Source: Psychrobacter immobilis
Lineage (GTDB): Bacteria > Pseudomonadota > Gammaproteobacteria > Pseudomonadales > Moraxellaceae
Assembly: GCF_904846235.1 (NCBI RefSeq)
Contig: NZ_CAJGZN010000004.1
Coordinates: forward strand, 156,766-220,765
Length of the DNA stretch: 64,000 bases
Direction of reading: 5' to 3'
Notes under the pieces: model-generated
Seen by the model: the letters and a program-made list of their open reading frames with translations, nothing else
What the model was told of the DNA's origin: nothing
Databases searched by the model: none
Part shown: piece after piece, positions 8,001 to 17,289 of the stretch
Layout: the number at the start of each line of letters is the position of its first letter
Numbering within the stretch: position 1 is the first letter of the stretch
Position numbers and translations under genes: made by a program

Positions 8001-9077
8001 ATGATGCCAATTATGTCAGATATGCTAAAAACCGAGTCAGACCTTTACAATGATACCCAATCTTATGCGCATCTGATCACTGAGCGTCATGCGATGGTCA
8101 AACCGCACACACACCATCCATATCAGCTCGGTGCTAGCTTATACATGCCTGCGACTCGCCAAGATATTTGGCAAGTCATCAAGCGAGATAAACTACCGAC
8201 GATTAATAGTATTATTATCTGTCTAGAGGATGCGGTCAGTCAGCAGGATGTAGAGTTAGCGCTTGAGCGTTTGCGCACCCTGCTGGATACTTGGGCAGAA
8301 CATGTGAATAGCATCAATGCACCATCTAAATCGGCGAAAATTCATGCCCAGTATCCGACGCGTCCGCTGGTCTTTATACGTCCACGTAGCCCGATGATGC
8401 TACAGCAACTGGCTGACTATACCCATATCGATCTTATCGATGGTTTCGTCATGCCAAAAGTTGATATGTATAGCCTATCTAACTGGCGCATGGCTTGTCA
8501 GAACCTAAAAGTAGATCAACTACTTATGCCGACGCTCGAAACCGCAGCGCTGTTTAATCCGCATCACAATCAGGAGCTTGCCATCGCTTTTAAAGAAGCG
8601 TTTAGCCAGCCAGTTTTTGCATTACGTATCGGTGGTAATGACTTATTCGCAGCATTGCGCTTACGTCGCCCAAAAAACAGTATTGTTTACGATTCACCTA
8701 TCGGTACGTTGGCTTATCAAATGCTGGGCTGTTTTGTGCCGCACGGATTTTATCTTACCGCGCCAGTATTTGAGTACTTGGATCAACCGACGCTATTTAT
8801 GCAAGAGCTAAACCGAGATGTCAGCTTAGGGATGGTGGGCAAAACTGTCATTCATCCAAGCCAAATTGCATTGGTACAGCAAGCTTACTGTGTGCCACTG
8901 AGTACACTGGATGAAGCGCAAGCGATCCTTCACACTGAAGCCAAAGCGGTGTTTAAGTACAATAATACGATGCTAGAGCCTGCGACGCACCGTGCTTGGG
9001 CGACTGAGATTGTCAATCGTGCAGAAGCCTTTGGAACCATTGATGACGGGCATAGCCAGTACAGCTCACGAATGTAG
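8001..9077 (+). CDS. CitE-like / HpcH-HpaI C-C bond lyase of the Ter-type operon
   Basis: The 358-residue TIM-barrel protein has the features of CitE-like aldolases: CLEDAV near 74-79 (acidic metal ligand), FIRPRSP near 122, a FVMPKVD strand, LMPTLETA, and GKTVIHPSQI near the end. In Ter-associated gene sets a lyase of this type (C-C_Bond_Lyase) sits beside the two PRTases and may release or add a small acid unit on the metabolite. Several ATG codons (8001, 8004, 8013, 8022) could be the start and none has a clear ribosome site, so the first is kept with reservation. It is the last gene of the operon. Confidence 0.85.
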   Translation: MMPIMSDMLKTESDLYNDTQSYAHLITERHAMVKPHTHHPYQLGASLYMPATRQDIWQVIKRDKLPTINSIIICLEDAVSQQDVELALERLRTLLDTWAEHVNSINAPSKSAKIHAQYPTRPLVFIRPRSPMMLQQLADYTHIDLIDGFVMPKVDMYSLSNWRMACQNLKVDQLLMPTLETAALFNPHHNQELAIAFKEAFSQPVFALRIGGNDLFAALRLRRPKNSIVYDSPIGTLAYQMLGCFVPHGFYLTAPVFEYLDQPTLFMQELNRDVSLGMVGKTVIHPSQIALVQQAYCVPLSTLDEAQAILHTEAKAVFKYNNTMLEPATHRAWATEIVNRAEAFGTIDDGHSQYSSRM

Positions 9078-9130
9078 CTGTCATCGCTGATATAGCTAGC
9101 TATCTGCCATTTAACAACTTGCACCATACA

Positions 9131-9166
9131 AAAAGCCGCTATCAAATAACAGGTAGCGGCTTTTTT
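9131..9166 (+). terminator. Terminator of the Ter-type operon
   Basis: Eleven-bp stem AAAAGCCGCTA (9131-9141) with TAGCGGCTTTT (9154-9164), followed by T residues. It closes the six-gene transcript and can also act on the converging hydrolase gene. Confidence 0.85.
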
Positions 9167-9230
9167 ATATAGATATATGCTCAGGTTTTTTATAGATATG
9201 AGGTTTTAAAGCTCTCGCACAGTAGCTATA

Positions 9231-10043
9231 TTAAGCACAACTTTCCAAAAACTGACGAAGTACCTGGTTCACTTGATCAGGCTCTTCTACTGTCGATGTA
9301 TGACCCGCACCTTTGATAATAGCAAGCTTAGACCCAGCGATAGCAAAATGCATGCGTTCAGATTTGGCATAAGGCGTGGCAGCATCTTCATCACCAACCA
9401 CAATCAGTGTCGGCGTTGTAATCTCACCCAACTGCTCATAAGTACCGGTACGCTCAATCACGCCCATTGTTGCTTTGACCACACCGCCCTTGCGATTGCT
9501 TTGTAGCATTGTTAGCCACTGCTTACGGTCAGATTTGCGCAGTTTGTCCGCCAAAAACGTACTGCCAAACATGATTGGCATCACTTTATTACTCACACGC
9601 TTCATACCTAGCCAGCGAATCGCTTTGACCAGCTTGCGATACTGAGGTATGTTTTTTGGATCTTCAGGGTCAGCAGAGGTTTCTAACAGCGTTAATGACA
9701 ATAGCAGCTCAGGGCGTTTGAGCGCGATACGTTGAGCCACGAACCCGCCCATAGATAGCCCAACGAAGTGACATTTATCAATACCAAGCGCTGCAAGTAA
9801 GCCAAGCGTATCTTCAGTCAGCGTCTCCATATCGTAGCCAGATTTGGTAACCTGCGACTGACCTTGCCCGCGAAAATCAAAAGCAATACAACGATAGTCT
9901 GTTTGAAAGTGCTCCACTTGCTTATCATACATCTGTGAGCTCCACAGTAGACCATGAGCAAATACCATAACAGGCTTTTGTGTGTCATTCGGTGCGCTGT
10001 CTTCGTAATAAATATCAGCGTTATTTACAGTGATAGTTGGCAT
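9231..10043 (-). CDS. Alpha/beta-fold hydrolase
   Basis: The protein has about 270 residues. The oxyanion motif HGLLW lies near residue 29, the nucleophile elbow GLSMGG near 95, the acid in VGDEDAATP near 215 and the catalytic His in GAGHTS near 245, so a full Ser-Asp-His triad is present. It resembles 3-oxoadipate enol-lactonase-like and general carboxylesterase-type hydrolases. No signal peptide is seen, so it is cytoplasmic. ATG at 10043 is preferred over GTG at 10049 because of the AGGA spacing. It stands alone on the minus strand and nothing nearby fixes the substrate. Confidence 0.85.
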   Translation of the reverse strand: MPTITVNNADIYYEDSAPNDTQKPVMVFAHGLLWSSQMYDKQVEHFQTDYRCIAFDFRGQGQSQVTKSGYDMETLTEDTLGLLAALGIDKCHFVGLSMGGFVAQRIALKRPELLLSLTLLETSADPEDPKNIPQYRKLVKAIRWLGMKRVSNKVMPIMFGSTFLADKLRKSDRKQWLTMLQSNRKGGVVKATMGVIERTGTYEQLGEITTPTLIVVGDEDAATPYAKSERMHFAIAGSKLAIIKGAGHTSTVEEPDQVNQVLRQFLESCA

Positions 10044-10382
10044 AACCACATCCTTGTTTGATCAATGAAAAGTTCGAGCGTACCCTTGTGTCTTTTACGA
10101 CTCTTTTACGCTCAACCTAACATATTAGCATAATCCATTAACCCCTTAGGTCATAGCCTTTTTACGAGCCAGTCGTTTTGTCTCATTAGCTAGCATCAGC
10201 TTTTACGATAGAATAGTAAAGTTTACCAGTATTTAGATGTGTCTTACGCGCCCACAAAACACGCTTTTATAATCGTAGCAAGCTGCTATAGTAATCAGCA
10301 TTGAACCATTTTCACCTTTATCTAAAAGCGTTGTCATTGATACAACATATTAAAACAGTCATTTAAAATAAGGAAATCTCAA
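10044..10382. other. Divergent intergenic region
   Basis: About 340 bases between the hydrolase and the crotonase gene. It must hold both promoters. A good ribosome site (AAGGAA) is visible just before 10383; no clear operator, RNA or short gene is seen. Confidence 0.5.
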
Positions 10383-11180
10383 ATGTCACAGTCTCTCGTC
10401 GATTATCAAGTTGCAGAGCACATTGCTACCATTACCTTTAACGATCCAAAAAGCTTAAACGCTTTTGGCACACCCTTAAAAAACCAAGTCTTGATAGCGC
10501 TAGATAAAGCGGCCGCAGATGATCAAGTACGTGCAATTATTTTACAAGGGGCTGGTGGTAACTTCTCAAGCGGCGGCGATATTAAAGAGATGTTGTCTGA
10601 AGGATTAGACAAGGATATTGTTTCAAACAAATTAAGAGGCATGGTAGAAGGCGTAGGCGAAGTCAGCTTAAAGTTACGTCATATCCATAAGCCGATTATT
10701 GCCAAATTAGAAGGCGCTGTAGCTGGTGCTGGTATGAACTTGGCGCTTACTTGTGACTTCCGAATTGCCGCAGACAATGCGAAGTTTGTACAAGCGTTCG
10801 TCAATATTGGCCTAGTGCCAGATGCAGGTGGTATTTACTTATTAAACCAATTGGTTGGTGCAGCAAAAGCCACTGAGCTTGTAATGCTAGGTGATAAGCT
10901 AAAAGCAGAAGATATGGCGCGCTTAAATCTGGTAAACAACGTGGTTAGTGCTGACGAGCTAGACGCCACCGTACAAGCATTGGCGCTACGATTGAGCCAG
11001 TTGCCAGGCAAAGCGTTGGCCGCTATGAAAGAGAGCTTCAACGTACACGCCTTCGCTGGTTTGAGCGCAGCTTTAGATACGGAAGTAGAGCAACAGACCG
11101 TAATGGCAAAAACTGATGACTTTATCGAAGGGGTTAGCGCCTTTATAGCAAAGCGTAAGCCTGTATATCAAGGTAAATAA
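10383..11180 (+). CDS. Enoyl-CoA hydratase/isomerase family protein
   Basis: The 265-residue protein is a crotonase fold enzyme. The first oxyanion-hole segment is seen as GNFSSGGDIKEM near residue 56, and the second as EGAVAGAGMNLAL near 105-117, followed by ADNAKFVQAFVNIGLVPDAG with the residues that normally carry catalysis. This resembles PaaG/PaaB-type and fatty acid oxidation enzymes, but the substrate cannot be set from sequence. AAGGAA precedes the ATG at good spacing. The gene is single, closed by a strong terminator. Confidence 0.88.
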   Translation: MSQSLVDYQVAEHIATITFNDPKSLNAFGTPLKNQVLIALDKAAADDQVRAIILQGAGGNFSSGGDIKEMLSEGLDKDIVSNKLRGMVEGVGEVSLKLRHIHKPIIAKLEGAVAGAGMNLALTCDFRIAADNAKFVQAFVNIGLVPDAGGIYLLNQLVGAAKATELVMLGDKLKAEDMARLNLVNNVVSADELDATVQALALRLSQLPGKALAAMKESFNVHAFAGLSAALDTEVEQQTVMAKTDDFIEGVSAFIAKRKPVYQGK

Positions 11181-11202
11181 CAAGATAAACAATAATGCCA
11201 TC

Positions 11203-11236
11203 AAAAAAGGGCTGCCAATATGGTAGCCCTTTTTTA
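11203..11236. terminator. Bidirectional terminator
   Basis: Stem of about 15 bp, AAAAAAGGGCTGCCA (11203-11217) with TGGTAGCCCTTTTTT (11221-11235), one mismatch, three-base loop. It separates the converging crotonase and PACE exporter genes. Confidence 0.9.
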
Positions 11237-11250
11237 TCCAATGCCTTTGA

Positions 11251-11706
11251 TCAAGAAGCGGTCGCGGGTTTAGAATGATGAGGTAAAGTAAATATCTTGT
11301 CAAAAATCAGAGTAAACGTAAAAGTGTAAACTAAGAAAAATAGCAGTAGCGCTACTTCCATCATAAAGGCTTTTACTAGACCAACATCGTACCAAATCAT
11401 ATATAGTGGCAAGCAGATCAATACCAACCCACCTTCAAAACCAAAAGCATGAACACTGCGTATCCATAACGTACGACGTACAATACGCCTGCGGCGCTCC
11501 CACGCTTCAAAAGCGGTATTATATATAAAGTTCCAAACGACGGCTGCTACCGACATCATTACGGCGATTGGTAAGGATTCTGATGCATCACTGTGACTGA
11601 GTTTCATCAATATAAGAGTAGATAAGATAATCGCGATAATTTCGAAAGTAGTCACATAAATTAAGCGACGTTTAAGCGGTGATAAGGTCATCAACCAAGA
11701 CTCCAA
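11251..11706 (-). CDS. PACE-family proton-coupled efflux transporter (AceI-like)
   Basis: The 151-residue protein has four membrane segments and two tandem bacterial transmembrane pair domains. Family signatures are seen: the membrane-embedded Glu in TTFEIIA near residue 22, the WNFIYNTAFEAWERR motif near 58-72, and RSVHAFGFEGG near 82. AceI-type proteins export chlorhexidine and related biocides and probably short diamines in exchange for protons. No LysR regulator is divergently placed next to it, unlike many relatives, though a 36-codon unrecognised open frame lies upstream at 11730-11840. Confidence 0.9.
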   Translation of the reverse strand: MESWLMTLSPLKRRLIYVTTFEIIAIILSTLILMKLSHSDASESLPIAVMMSVAAVVWNFIYNTAFEAWERRRRIVRRTLWIRSVHAFGFEGGLVLICLPLYMIWYDVGLVKAFMMEVALLLFFLVYTFTFTLIFDKIFTLPHHSKPATAS

Positions 11707-11850
11707 AGCACCTGTATTTAAATAGCAAGATGCATATCAAAGTATCGGTCCGTCCCGAGTTAGAAAAAATCAATGAAGTGCAGAGCCACGGTTTCCGCCT
11801 GCCCCTATATTATACAGAAACCAAACTCAAAAATCAGTGAGGACATTTGT

Positions 11851-11891
11851 AAACAGGCGTAAGCCGTTTTATTAACGATTGGCGCCTGTTT
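11851..11891 (-). terminator. Terminator-like hairpin downstream of the DUF805 gene
   Basis: AAACAGGCG (11851-11859) pairs with CGCCTGTTT (11883-11891), with a further short inner pairing (GCCGTT with AACGATTGGC). It lies directly after the stop of the minus-strand DUF805 gene. The T-run is weak. Confidence 0.55.
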
Positions 11892-11899
11892 TAGCCGGA

Positions 11900-12343
11900 C
11901 TATTTTGCCGGTAGACCCCATTTATTGGTTTCAGGCTTGGTATCACTCGCTAGAAATACCAGCAATATAATAGATCCTATTAGTGGTACTATCCCTATCA
12001 AAAACCACCATCCTGAGCGGCTAGTATCATGCAAGCGGCGGATAGTCACGGCAAGACCAGGCAGAAATAAACCAAGTACTGCTACTATGTAAAATAAACC
12101 TGTCTCTGAGCTGAATATTATTGCGTCTATCAGCATTGCAACGATCATCACTCCCATTTGTACTAGAAAAAAATACCAATACTCTTTACGGCGAGCACGG
12201 CCAGAAAAATTCGTGTAATTTCTCATGCCTTTTTTAAACCAGTCAATGATGCCGTAATTTTCTTCATCATTATGATTGTTAGCCATCGTAGATCCGGGCA
12301 ATGGTGGCGGTGTCGCTTTATTGAGCTTGATATTATTTTCCAT
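11900..12343 (-). CDS. DUF805 family membrane protein
   Basis: The 147-residue protein begins with a hydrophilic, Pro- and Asn-rich stretch of about 30 residues, then the family core: the YTNFSGRARRKEYWYFFL motif near 41-58, three further hydrophobic segments, and TIRRLHDTSRSGWW near 100-113, ending in a charged tail with NKWG. These are hallmarks of the DUF805 (YhaH) family of small inner membrane proteins, whose role is unknown. It lies alone between two terminators. Confidence 0.9.
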   Translation of the reverse strand: MENNIKLNKATPPPLPGSTMANNHNDEENYGIIDWFKKGMRNYTNFSGRARRKEYWYFFLVQMGVMIVAMLIDAIIFSSETGLFYIVAVLGLFLPGLAVTIRRLHDTSRSGWWFLIGIVPLIGSIILLVFLASDTKPETNKWGLPAK

Positions 12344-12466
12344 AGGGCTTTTTATCTCAGTCGTGAAAAGTAGAAATCGTCAGTGAAAATTATCAACCAT
12401 TGGCTTTGATTATAGATACTCAATAAAAGTTTGTAAATGAATACTACTTGTCTTGAAGCCATCAGC

Positions 12467-12503
12467 AAAAAACCCCGCATCATAACGATACGGGGTTTAT
12501 TTT
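12467..12503 (-). terminator. Terminator of acnB
   Basis: AAAACCCCG pairs with CGGGGTTTA (12469-12477 with 12491-12499), about 13 bases of loop. The A-run on its left side gives a T-run for the minus-strand acnB transcript; a T-rich run on the right also allows plus-strand action. Confidence 0.8.
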
Positions 12504-12532
12504 TAGAACTTAAAAACGTTTTAGACCATATA

Positions 12533-15136
12533 TTAAGTCAACTGAGCAACGTTAATCTTATCTGCTTCTTCAGTATAGTCTTCCATACGGTCGAAGTTCA
12601 TGTATTGATAGACTTCATCACCCATGCTGTTTAGCATGCCAGCATACTGCTGATACTCATCGTTAGTCGGCAATTTACCAAGTACCGCTGCGACTGCTGC
12701 AAGCTCTGCAGAAGCTAGGTATACGTTAGCGCCTTGACCTAGACGGTTCGGGAAGTTACGAGTTGAGGTCGATACCGCAGTAGATTTCGGTGCGATACGT
12801 GCTTGGTTACCCATACATAGTGAACAACCTGGCATTTCAGTACGAGCGCCGGCTTGTGCATAGATGTTGTAGTAACCCTCTTCCATCAACTGGCGTGCAT
12901 CCATCTTAGTAGGTGGTGCAATCCATAGACGAGTCTTCAAGCTACCTGCTGGTACGTCTTGTAGCAATTTACCAGCGGCACGGAAGTGACCGATGTTGGT
13001 CATACATGAACCAATGAATACTTCATCAATGGTATCACCAGCCACGTCTGCTAGCGTTTTTGCATCATCTGGATCGTTCGGGCAGCAAAGGATAGGCTCT
13101 TTGATTTCGCTCATATCGATAGTGATGTCGATCGCGTATTCAGCATCGTCGTCAGCACGCATGAGGCTTGGGTTAGCCAACCACTCTTGCATTTGCTCAA
13201 CACGGCGGCTGATCGTACGTGCATCGCCATAGCCTTCTGAAATCATCCACTTAAGCAGCGTGATGTTTGAGTTTAGGTACTCAGTCACTGACGCTTCAGA
13301 CAAAGTGATGGTACAACCAGCAGCACTACGCTCAGCTGAGGCATCAGATAATTCAAACGCTTGCTCAGCAGTCAAATCTTCTAGACCTTCGATTTCAAGA
13401 ATACGGCCGTTGAACTCGTTGATTTTACCTTTCTTATCAACCGTCAAGTAACCTTCTTTGATCGCTTGATAAGGGATAGCATGTACTAGGTCACGTAGGG
13501 TGATACCAGGCTGACGCTCACCAACAAAACGAACACGAACAGATTCAGGCATATCAAGTGGCATTACACCAGTTGCAGCTGCGAAAGCAACTAGACCAGA
13601 ACCCGCTGGGAACGAGATACCCATTGGGAAACGAGTATGCGAGTCACCACCAGTACCAACGGTATCTGGAAGTAGCATACGGTTAAGCCACGAGTGAATG
13701 ATACCATCACCTGGACGTAAGCTTACGCCGCCACGGTTCATGATAAAGTCAGGTAGTGTGTGCTGAGTCTCAACGTCAACTGGCTTTGGATAAGCAGCAG
13801 TATGACAGAATGACTGCATCACGAGATCCGCTTGGAAGCCCAAACATGCCAAGTCTTTTAGCTCATCACGCGTCATCGGACCAGTCGTATCCTGAGAGCC
13901 GACAGTCGTCATCTTAGGCTCACAGTACATACCTGGACGTACGCCTGTCAGACCACACGCTTTACCAACCATTTTCTGGGCAAGCGTAAAGCCTTTACCA
14001 GTATCAGCTGGCTCTTCTGGCTTAGCAAAGATGTCTGAATGACCAAGACCCATGTATTCACGAGCACGGTTAGTCAAACCACGACCAACAATTAATGGAA
14101 TACGGCCGCCAGCACGAACTTCATCAAGCAATGTTGGTGAGTTTAGTGAGAACGTTGATAGTACTTCATCAGAGTCATGCTTAGTGATTTTGCCTTCGTA
14201 CGGATAGATGTCAAACACATCACCCATGTTTAGGTTATCAACTGCCACTTTTTCGATTGGCAATGCGCCAGAATCTTCCATAGTGTTGAAGAAGATAGGA
14301 GCGATATTGTTACCAAGTACTAAACCGCCGCCACGTTTGTTTGGCACGTTAGGGATATCTTCACCCATCAACCACAATACTGAGTTGGTTGCAGACTTAC
14401 GGCTAGAACCAGTACCAACAACATCACCAACATAGGCTAGCGGATGGCCTTTTTCTTTAAGCGCTTCGATTTGCTTCATTGGGCCAACAACGCCCTCTTC
14501 GTCAGCATTGATACCGTCGCGAGAGTTTTTGTGCATGGCTAGTGAATGCAATGGGATATCAGGACGGCTCCATGCGTCTTGCGCAGGTGACAAGTCATCC
14601 GTGTTGGTTTCGCCAGTTACTTTGAACGTCGTATACGTGGTTTTCTTTGGTACTTCAGCACGGTTCAAGAACCATTCTGCGTCAGCCCAAGACTGAATCA
14701 CTTCTTTAGCAATAGTGTTGCCAGCTTCAGCTTTTTCAGTCACGTCATTGAACGCGTCAAATACTAGCAAAGTTTTCTTTAGTGCTTCAGCAGCGTCTTG
14801 TGCAACTTCGCTATCATCTAATGCAGCAACTAATGGCTGAACGTTGTAGCCACCTTGCATAGTGCCTAGAATTTCAACGGCTTTTTGCTTGCTGATAAGT
14901 GGTGATGATGTTTCACCCTTTAAGATAGCAGCCAGAAATGCCGCTTTAACGTATGCTGCTTGGTCAACACCAGCAGGGATACGGTTTTCTAATAGGTTCA
15001 TCAAGAACGCATCTTCGCCTGCAGGCGGGTTCTTTAATAATTCAACCAACTCTACTACTTGTTTTTCATTTAGTGGTAGGGGTACAGTTCCTAGCTCAGC
15101 ACGTTCTTCGACATGTTTACGATAAGCTTCTAACAC
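12533..15136 (-). CDS. acnB: Bifunctional aconitate hydratase 2 / 2-methylisocitrate dehydratase
   Basis: The 867-residue protein matches AcnB in length and domain order: an N-terminal HEAT-like helical region ([16 protein letters not shown] onwards), the swivelling domain with [17 protein letters not shown] near 238, then the iron-sulfur catalytic domains. The 4Fe-4S ligands are visible as [10 protein letters not shown] near 708 and [10 protein letters not shown] near 771. AcnB interconverts citrate and isocitrate in the TCA cycle and takes part in the methylcitrate route; apo-AcnB of enterobacteria also binds mRNA. It is a single-gene unit with its own terminator. Confidence 0.98.
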   Translation of the reverse strand: MLEAYRKHVEERAELGTVPLPLNEKQVVELVELLKNPPAGEDAFLMNLLENRIPAGVDQAAYVKAAFLAAILKGETSSPLISKQKAVEILGTMQGGYNVQPLVAALDDSEVAQDAAEALKKTLLVFDAFNDVTEKAEAGNTIAKEVIQSWADAEWFLNRAEVPKKTTYTTFKVTGETNTDDLSPAQDAWSRPDIPLHSLAMHKNSRDGINADEEGVVGPMKQIEALKEKGHPLAYVGDVVGTGSSRKSATNSVLWLMGEDIPNVPNKRGGGLVLGNNIAPIFFNTMEDSGALPIEKVAVDNLNMGDVFDIYPYEGKITKHDSDEVLSTFSLNSPTLLDEVRAGGRIPLIVGRGLTNRAREYMGLGHSDIFAKPEEPADTGKGFTLAQKMVGKACGLTGVRPGMYCEPKMTTVGSQDTTGPMTRDELKDLACLGFQADLVMQSFCHTAAYPKPVDVETQHTLPDFIMNRGGVSLRPGDGIIHSWLNRMLLPDTVGTGGDSHTRFPMGISFPAGSGLVAFAAATGVMPLDMPESVRVRFVGERQPGITLRDLVHAIPYQAIKEGYLTVDKKGKINEFNGRILEIEGLEDLTAEQAFELSDASAERSAAGCTITLSEASVTEYLNSNITLLKWMISEGYGDARTISRRVEQMQEWLANPSLMRADDDAEYAIDITIDMSEIKEPILCCPNDPDDAKTLADVAGDTIDEVFIGSCMTNIGHFRAAGKLLQDVPAGSLKTRLWIAPPTKMDARQLMEEGYYNIYAQAGARTEMPGCSLCMGNQARIAPKSTAVSTSTRNFPNRLGQGANVYLASAELAAVAAVLGKLPTNDEYQQYAGMLNSMGDEVYQYMNFDRMEDYTEEADKINVAQLT

Positions 15137-15542
15137 AATAGTCGTCCTCGTCAGTTGGGGTGTAGCACATTACGTGGGTAGTCAGCATGACTGCCTGCGT
15201 CTATATACTATATGAAATAATTATCCGTGCAATCATAGCTTAAAACGCTTTAAATGTTAATGGCTCAGCTCTGAAAAGGCGCATAGTAAGGCCATATTGA
15301 ACATTTATTATAAAAATAGTGCCATCAATAATATGATTATAGCGCTCATTATAACTGGCATTTGCCTGATTACGCTTATCAATAAGTACTTGCTTTATGA
15401 CTGAGCAGACACCATATGACTGATATACGCTTTTGTAAGAAACAACTTCGATAAAGTCTCGCTTAAAAAAATGTAGCAATATCGATTTGTTAATGGTCGA
15501 TTGATTAGCAGTCGATTTGGTAAAAACATTAAGGACGACGAT
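15137..15542. other. Divergent intergenic region upstream of acnB
   Basis: About 400 bases. An open minus-strand frame at 15240-15710 crosses it but also overlaps a well-supported gene and has no recognisable content. AAGGACG before 15543 is the ribosome site of the next gene. No other element is supported. Confidence 0.5.
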
Positions 15543-15953
15543 ATGACTGATAGCAATACGGACAACAATCCTAACTATGACAATGGTCTCAAGGTACGTA
15601 CTGAGGTGATGGGTGAGCAGCATGTCAAACGCTCGCTTGATGCTGCCACAGGATTTACCCAACCGCTGCAAGATTGGATTATTGAACACGCTTGGGGCAG
15701 CACTTGGCAAGATGACTCAGTATTACCACGCAAGTATCGCTCATTAATCACTATTGCCTTTTTAATTGCCCAAAAAAGCCCAAATGAGTTGAAAGGACAT
15801 ATACGCGGTGCCATTAACAACGGGGCTAGTGTCGCTGAGATTAGAGAAGTGCTCATGCATAGCTTGCCGTACTGCGGTGCACCTGCTACTCAAGAAGCGT
15901 TTCGCGCTGCCATAGATATACTGAATGAGTTAGAAATTGATATAGATATTTAA
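15543..15953 (+). CDS. Carboxymuconolactone decarboxylase family protein (PcaC-like)
   Basis: The roughly 136-residue protein has the alpha-helical CMD/AhpD fold. Typical segments are VKRSLDAATGFTQPLQDWI, HAWGSTW near residues 58-64, LPRKYRSLITIAFLIAQ, and the family core ELKGHIRGAINNGASVAEI ending in PYCGAPATQEAF. These match 4-carboxymuconolactone decarboxylase, which acts in the protocatechuate branch of the beta-ketoadipate pathway. No other pca gene is near, so it may act on something else. ATG at 15543 is chosen over an upstream in-frame codon at 15501 because AAGGACG precedes it at proper distance. Confidence 0.85.
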   Translation: MTDSNTDNNPNYDNGLKVRTEVMGEQHVKRSLDAATGFTQPLQDWIIEHAWGSTWQDDSVLPRKYRSLITIAFLIAQKSPNELKGHIRGAINNGASVAEIREVLMHSLPYCGAPATQEAFRAAIDILNELEIDIDI

Positions 15954-16101
15954 AACTATGGTCGTCCGAGCAATCATAGTAATCTTAACAATATTGTTTA
16001 AAAATTGACGATCAAATTTCTGCTATAATATCTGCACTCATAAAACATTCTGATAATTCCATAAACCCTTATAATATAAAGGGTTAAGAGATAACTCCAT
16101 T

Positions 16102-17145
16102 ATGACAACTGCCGTACAAACACATGTACCTGCTGCTAAGGCCAAACCAAAAAAAGCCATCCAAGGCGAAAAGCTGCGTGGCTATGACAAAGTTGCCCGT
16201 ATCCCAATTAAGGTGATCCCGACTGTCGAGGCAAAGAAAAAGCCTGATTGGATTCGGGTAAAAATGTCCTCGCCTGCTGAAGTCGCTCGTATCAAAGCAA
16301 CCTTGCGTGAGCAAAAGCTTTATACCGTTTGTGAAGAAGCGGCCTGCCCTAACCTGCCACAGTGCTTCGCTGATGGTACAGCCACCTTTATGATCATGGG
16401 TGATATCTGTACGCGTCGCTGCCCATTCTGTGATGTAGGACATGGTCGTCCTAATGAGCTAGACAAGGATGAGCCGCGTCATACTGCTGAGACCATTCAA
16501 GGTTTACAGCTTAAGTATGCCGTAATCACCTCTGTCGATCGCGATGACCTAAAAGACGGCGGTGCGGGACATTTTGTAGAAGTGCTAAACGAGTCAAGAG
16601 CGCTTAGCCCAAACTGTTTGATTGAAATATTAGTGCCAGATTTCCGTGGTCGTATGGATATCGCATTAGATTTATTGACAGAGACTGCACCAGATGTGTT
16701 TAACCACAACATCGAAACCGTGCCACGTCTATACAAAGCTTTCCGTCCAGGTTCTGACTATCAGCATTCGCTAGATTTGCTTAAGATTTATAAAGAGCGT
16801 CGTCCTGATATCGCCACCAAGTGCGGCTTTATGGTTGGTCTTGGCGAGACAGAAGAAGAGATCTATGCCCTACTCGATGATCTAAAAGCTCATGATGTAG
16901 ATATGATCACTATCGGTCAGTATCTACAGCCTAGTAAAAACCATGCGCCTGTCGATCGTTATGTCCATCCAGACGAGTTCCAACGCTATATGGACTACGG
17001 CAAAAAGATTGGCTTCTTTAGCATTTGGGCAGGTCCAATGGTACGCTCAAGCTACTTTGCAGATCGTCAGTACTACGGCGAAGACTGCCCAGCACCTATC
17101 CGTAGCAAAAAAGCATTAGAAGCTGAAGGTAAACTTGGCTGCTAA
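16102..17145 (+). CDS. lipA: Lipoyl synthase
   Basis: This 347-residue radical SAM enzyme inserts two sulfur atoms into protein-bound octanoyl groups to form lipoate. The auxiliary cluster cysteines are in [12 protein letters not shown] (residues 77, 82 and 88), the radical SAM cluster in CTRRCPFC (103, 107 and 110), and the conserved C-terminal VRSSY provides the Ser ligand. It is about 25 residues longer than the E. coli enzyme, the excess being a Lys- and Ala-rich N-terminus. lipB is not beside it. A TTGACG and a TATAAT lie upstream (16005 and 16024), but only 13 bases apart. Confidence 0.98.
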   Translation: MTTAVQTHVPAAKAKPKKAIQGEKLRGYDKVARIPIKVIPTVEAKKKPDWIRVKMSSPAEVARIKATLREQKLYTVCEEAACPNLPQCFADGTATFMIMGDICTRRCPFCDVGHGRPNELDKDEPRHTAETIQGLQLKYAVITSVDRDDLKDGGAGHFVEVLNESRALSPNCLIEILVPDFRGRMDIALDLLTETAPDVFNHNIETVPRLYKAFRPGSDYQHSLDLLKIYKERRPDIATKCGFMVGLGETEEEIYALLDDLKAHDVDMITIGQYLQPSKNHAPVDRYVHPDEFQRYMDYGKKIGFFSIWAGPMVRSSYFADRQYYGEDCPAPIRSKKALEAEGKLGC

Positions 17146-17211
17146 TTTAGCAATAAAGTGATGTGAAAGTAGTTGCGAACAGCAGTCGCTAAAACATTTC
17201 TTAAGAATATT

Positions 17212-17251
17212 AAAAAGGGTGAATAACAAATTTGTTATTCACCCTTTTTTT
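17212..17251. terminator. Strong bidirectional terminator
   Basis: Perfect inverted repeat of 19 bp (17212-17230 with 17231-17249) flanked by A and T runs. It closes lipA and the converging TRAP operon. Confidence 0.92.
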
Positions 17252-17289
17252 GAGCTTTGTTAGATTTAAGAATGATTAAACCCAATGCT

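Noticed and set aside
2605..9077. Calling the operon a tellurite resistance system
   Set aside because: TerD-like and associated enzymes are present, but terB, terC, terA and telA-type genes are not, and Ter-type stress operons often have no tellurite role.
11730..11840. 36-codon open frame between the PACE exporter and DUF805 genes
   Set aside because: It has an ATG and fair codon use but no ribosome site and no recognisable content; it could be a gene remnant but cannot be supported.
15240..15710. Minus-strand open frame of 156 codons
   Set aside because: It overlaps the well-supported carboxymuconolactone decarboxylase gene, has no ribosome site and no family resemblance.
16005..16029. 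TTGACG and TATAAT upstream of lipA as a promoter
   Set aside because: The boxes are only 13 bases apart, too close for a normal sigma-70 promoter, so it is not listed.
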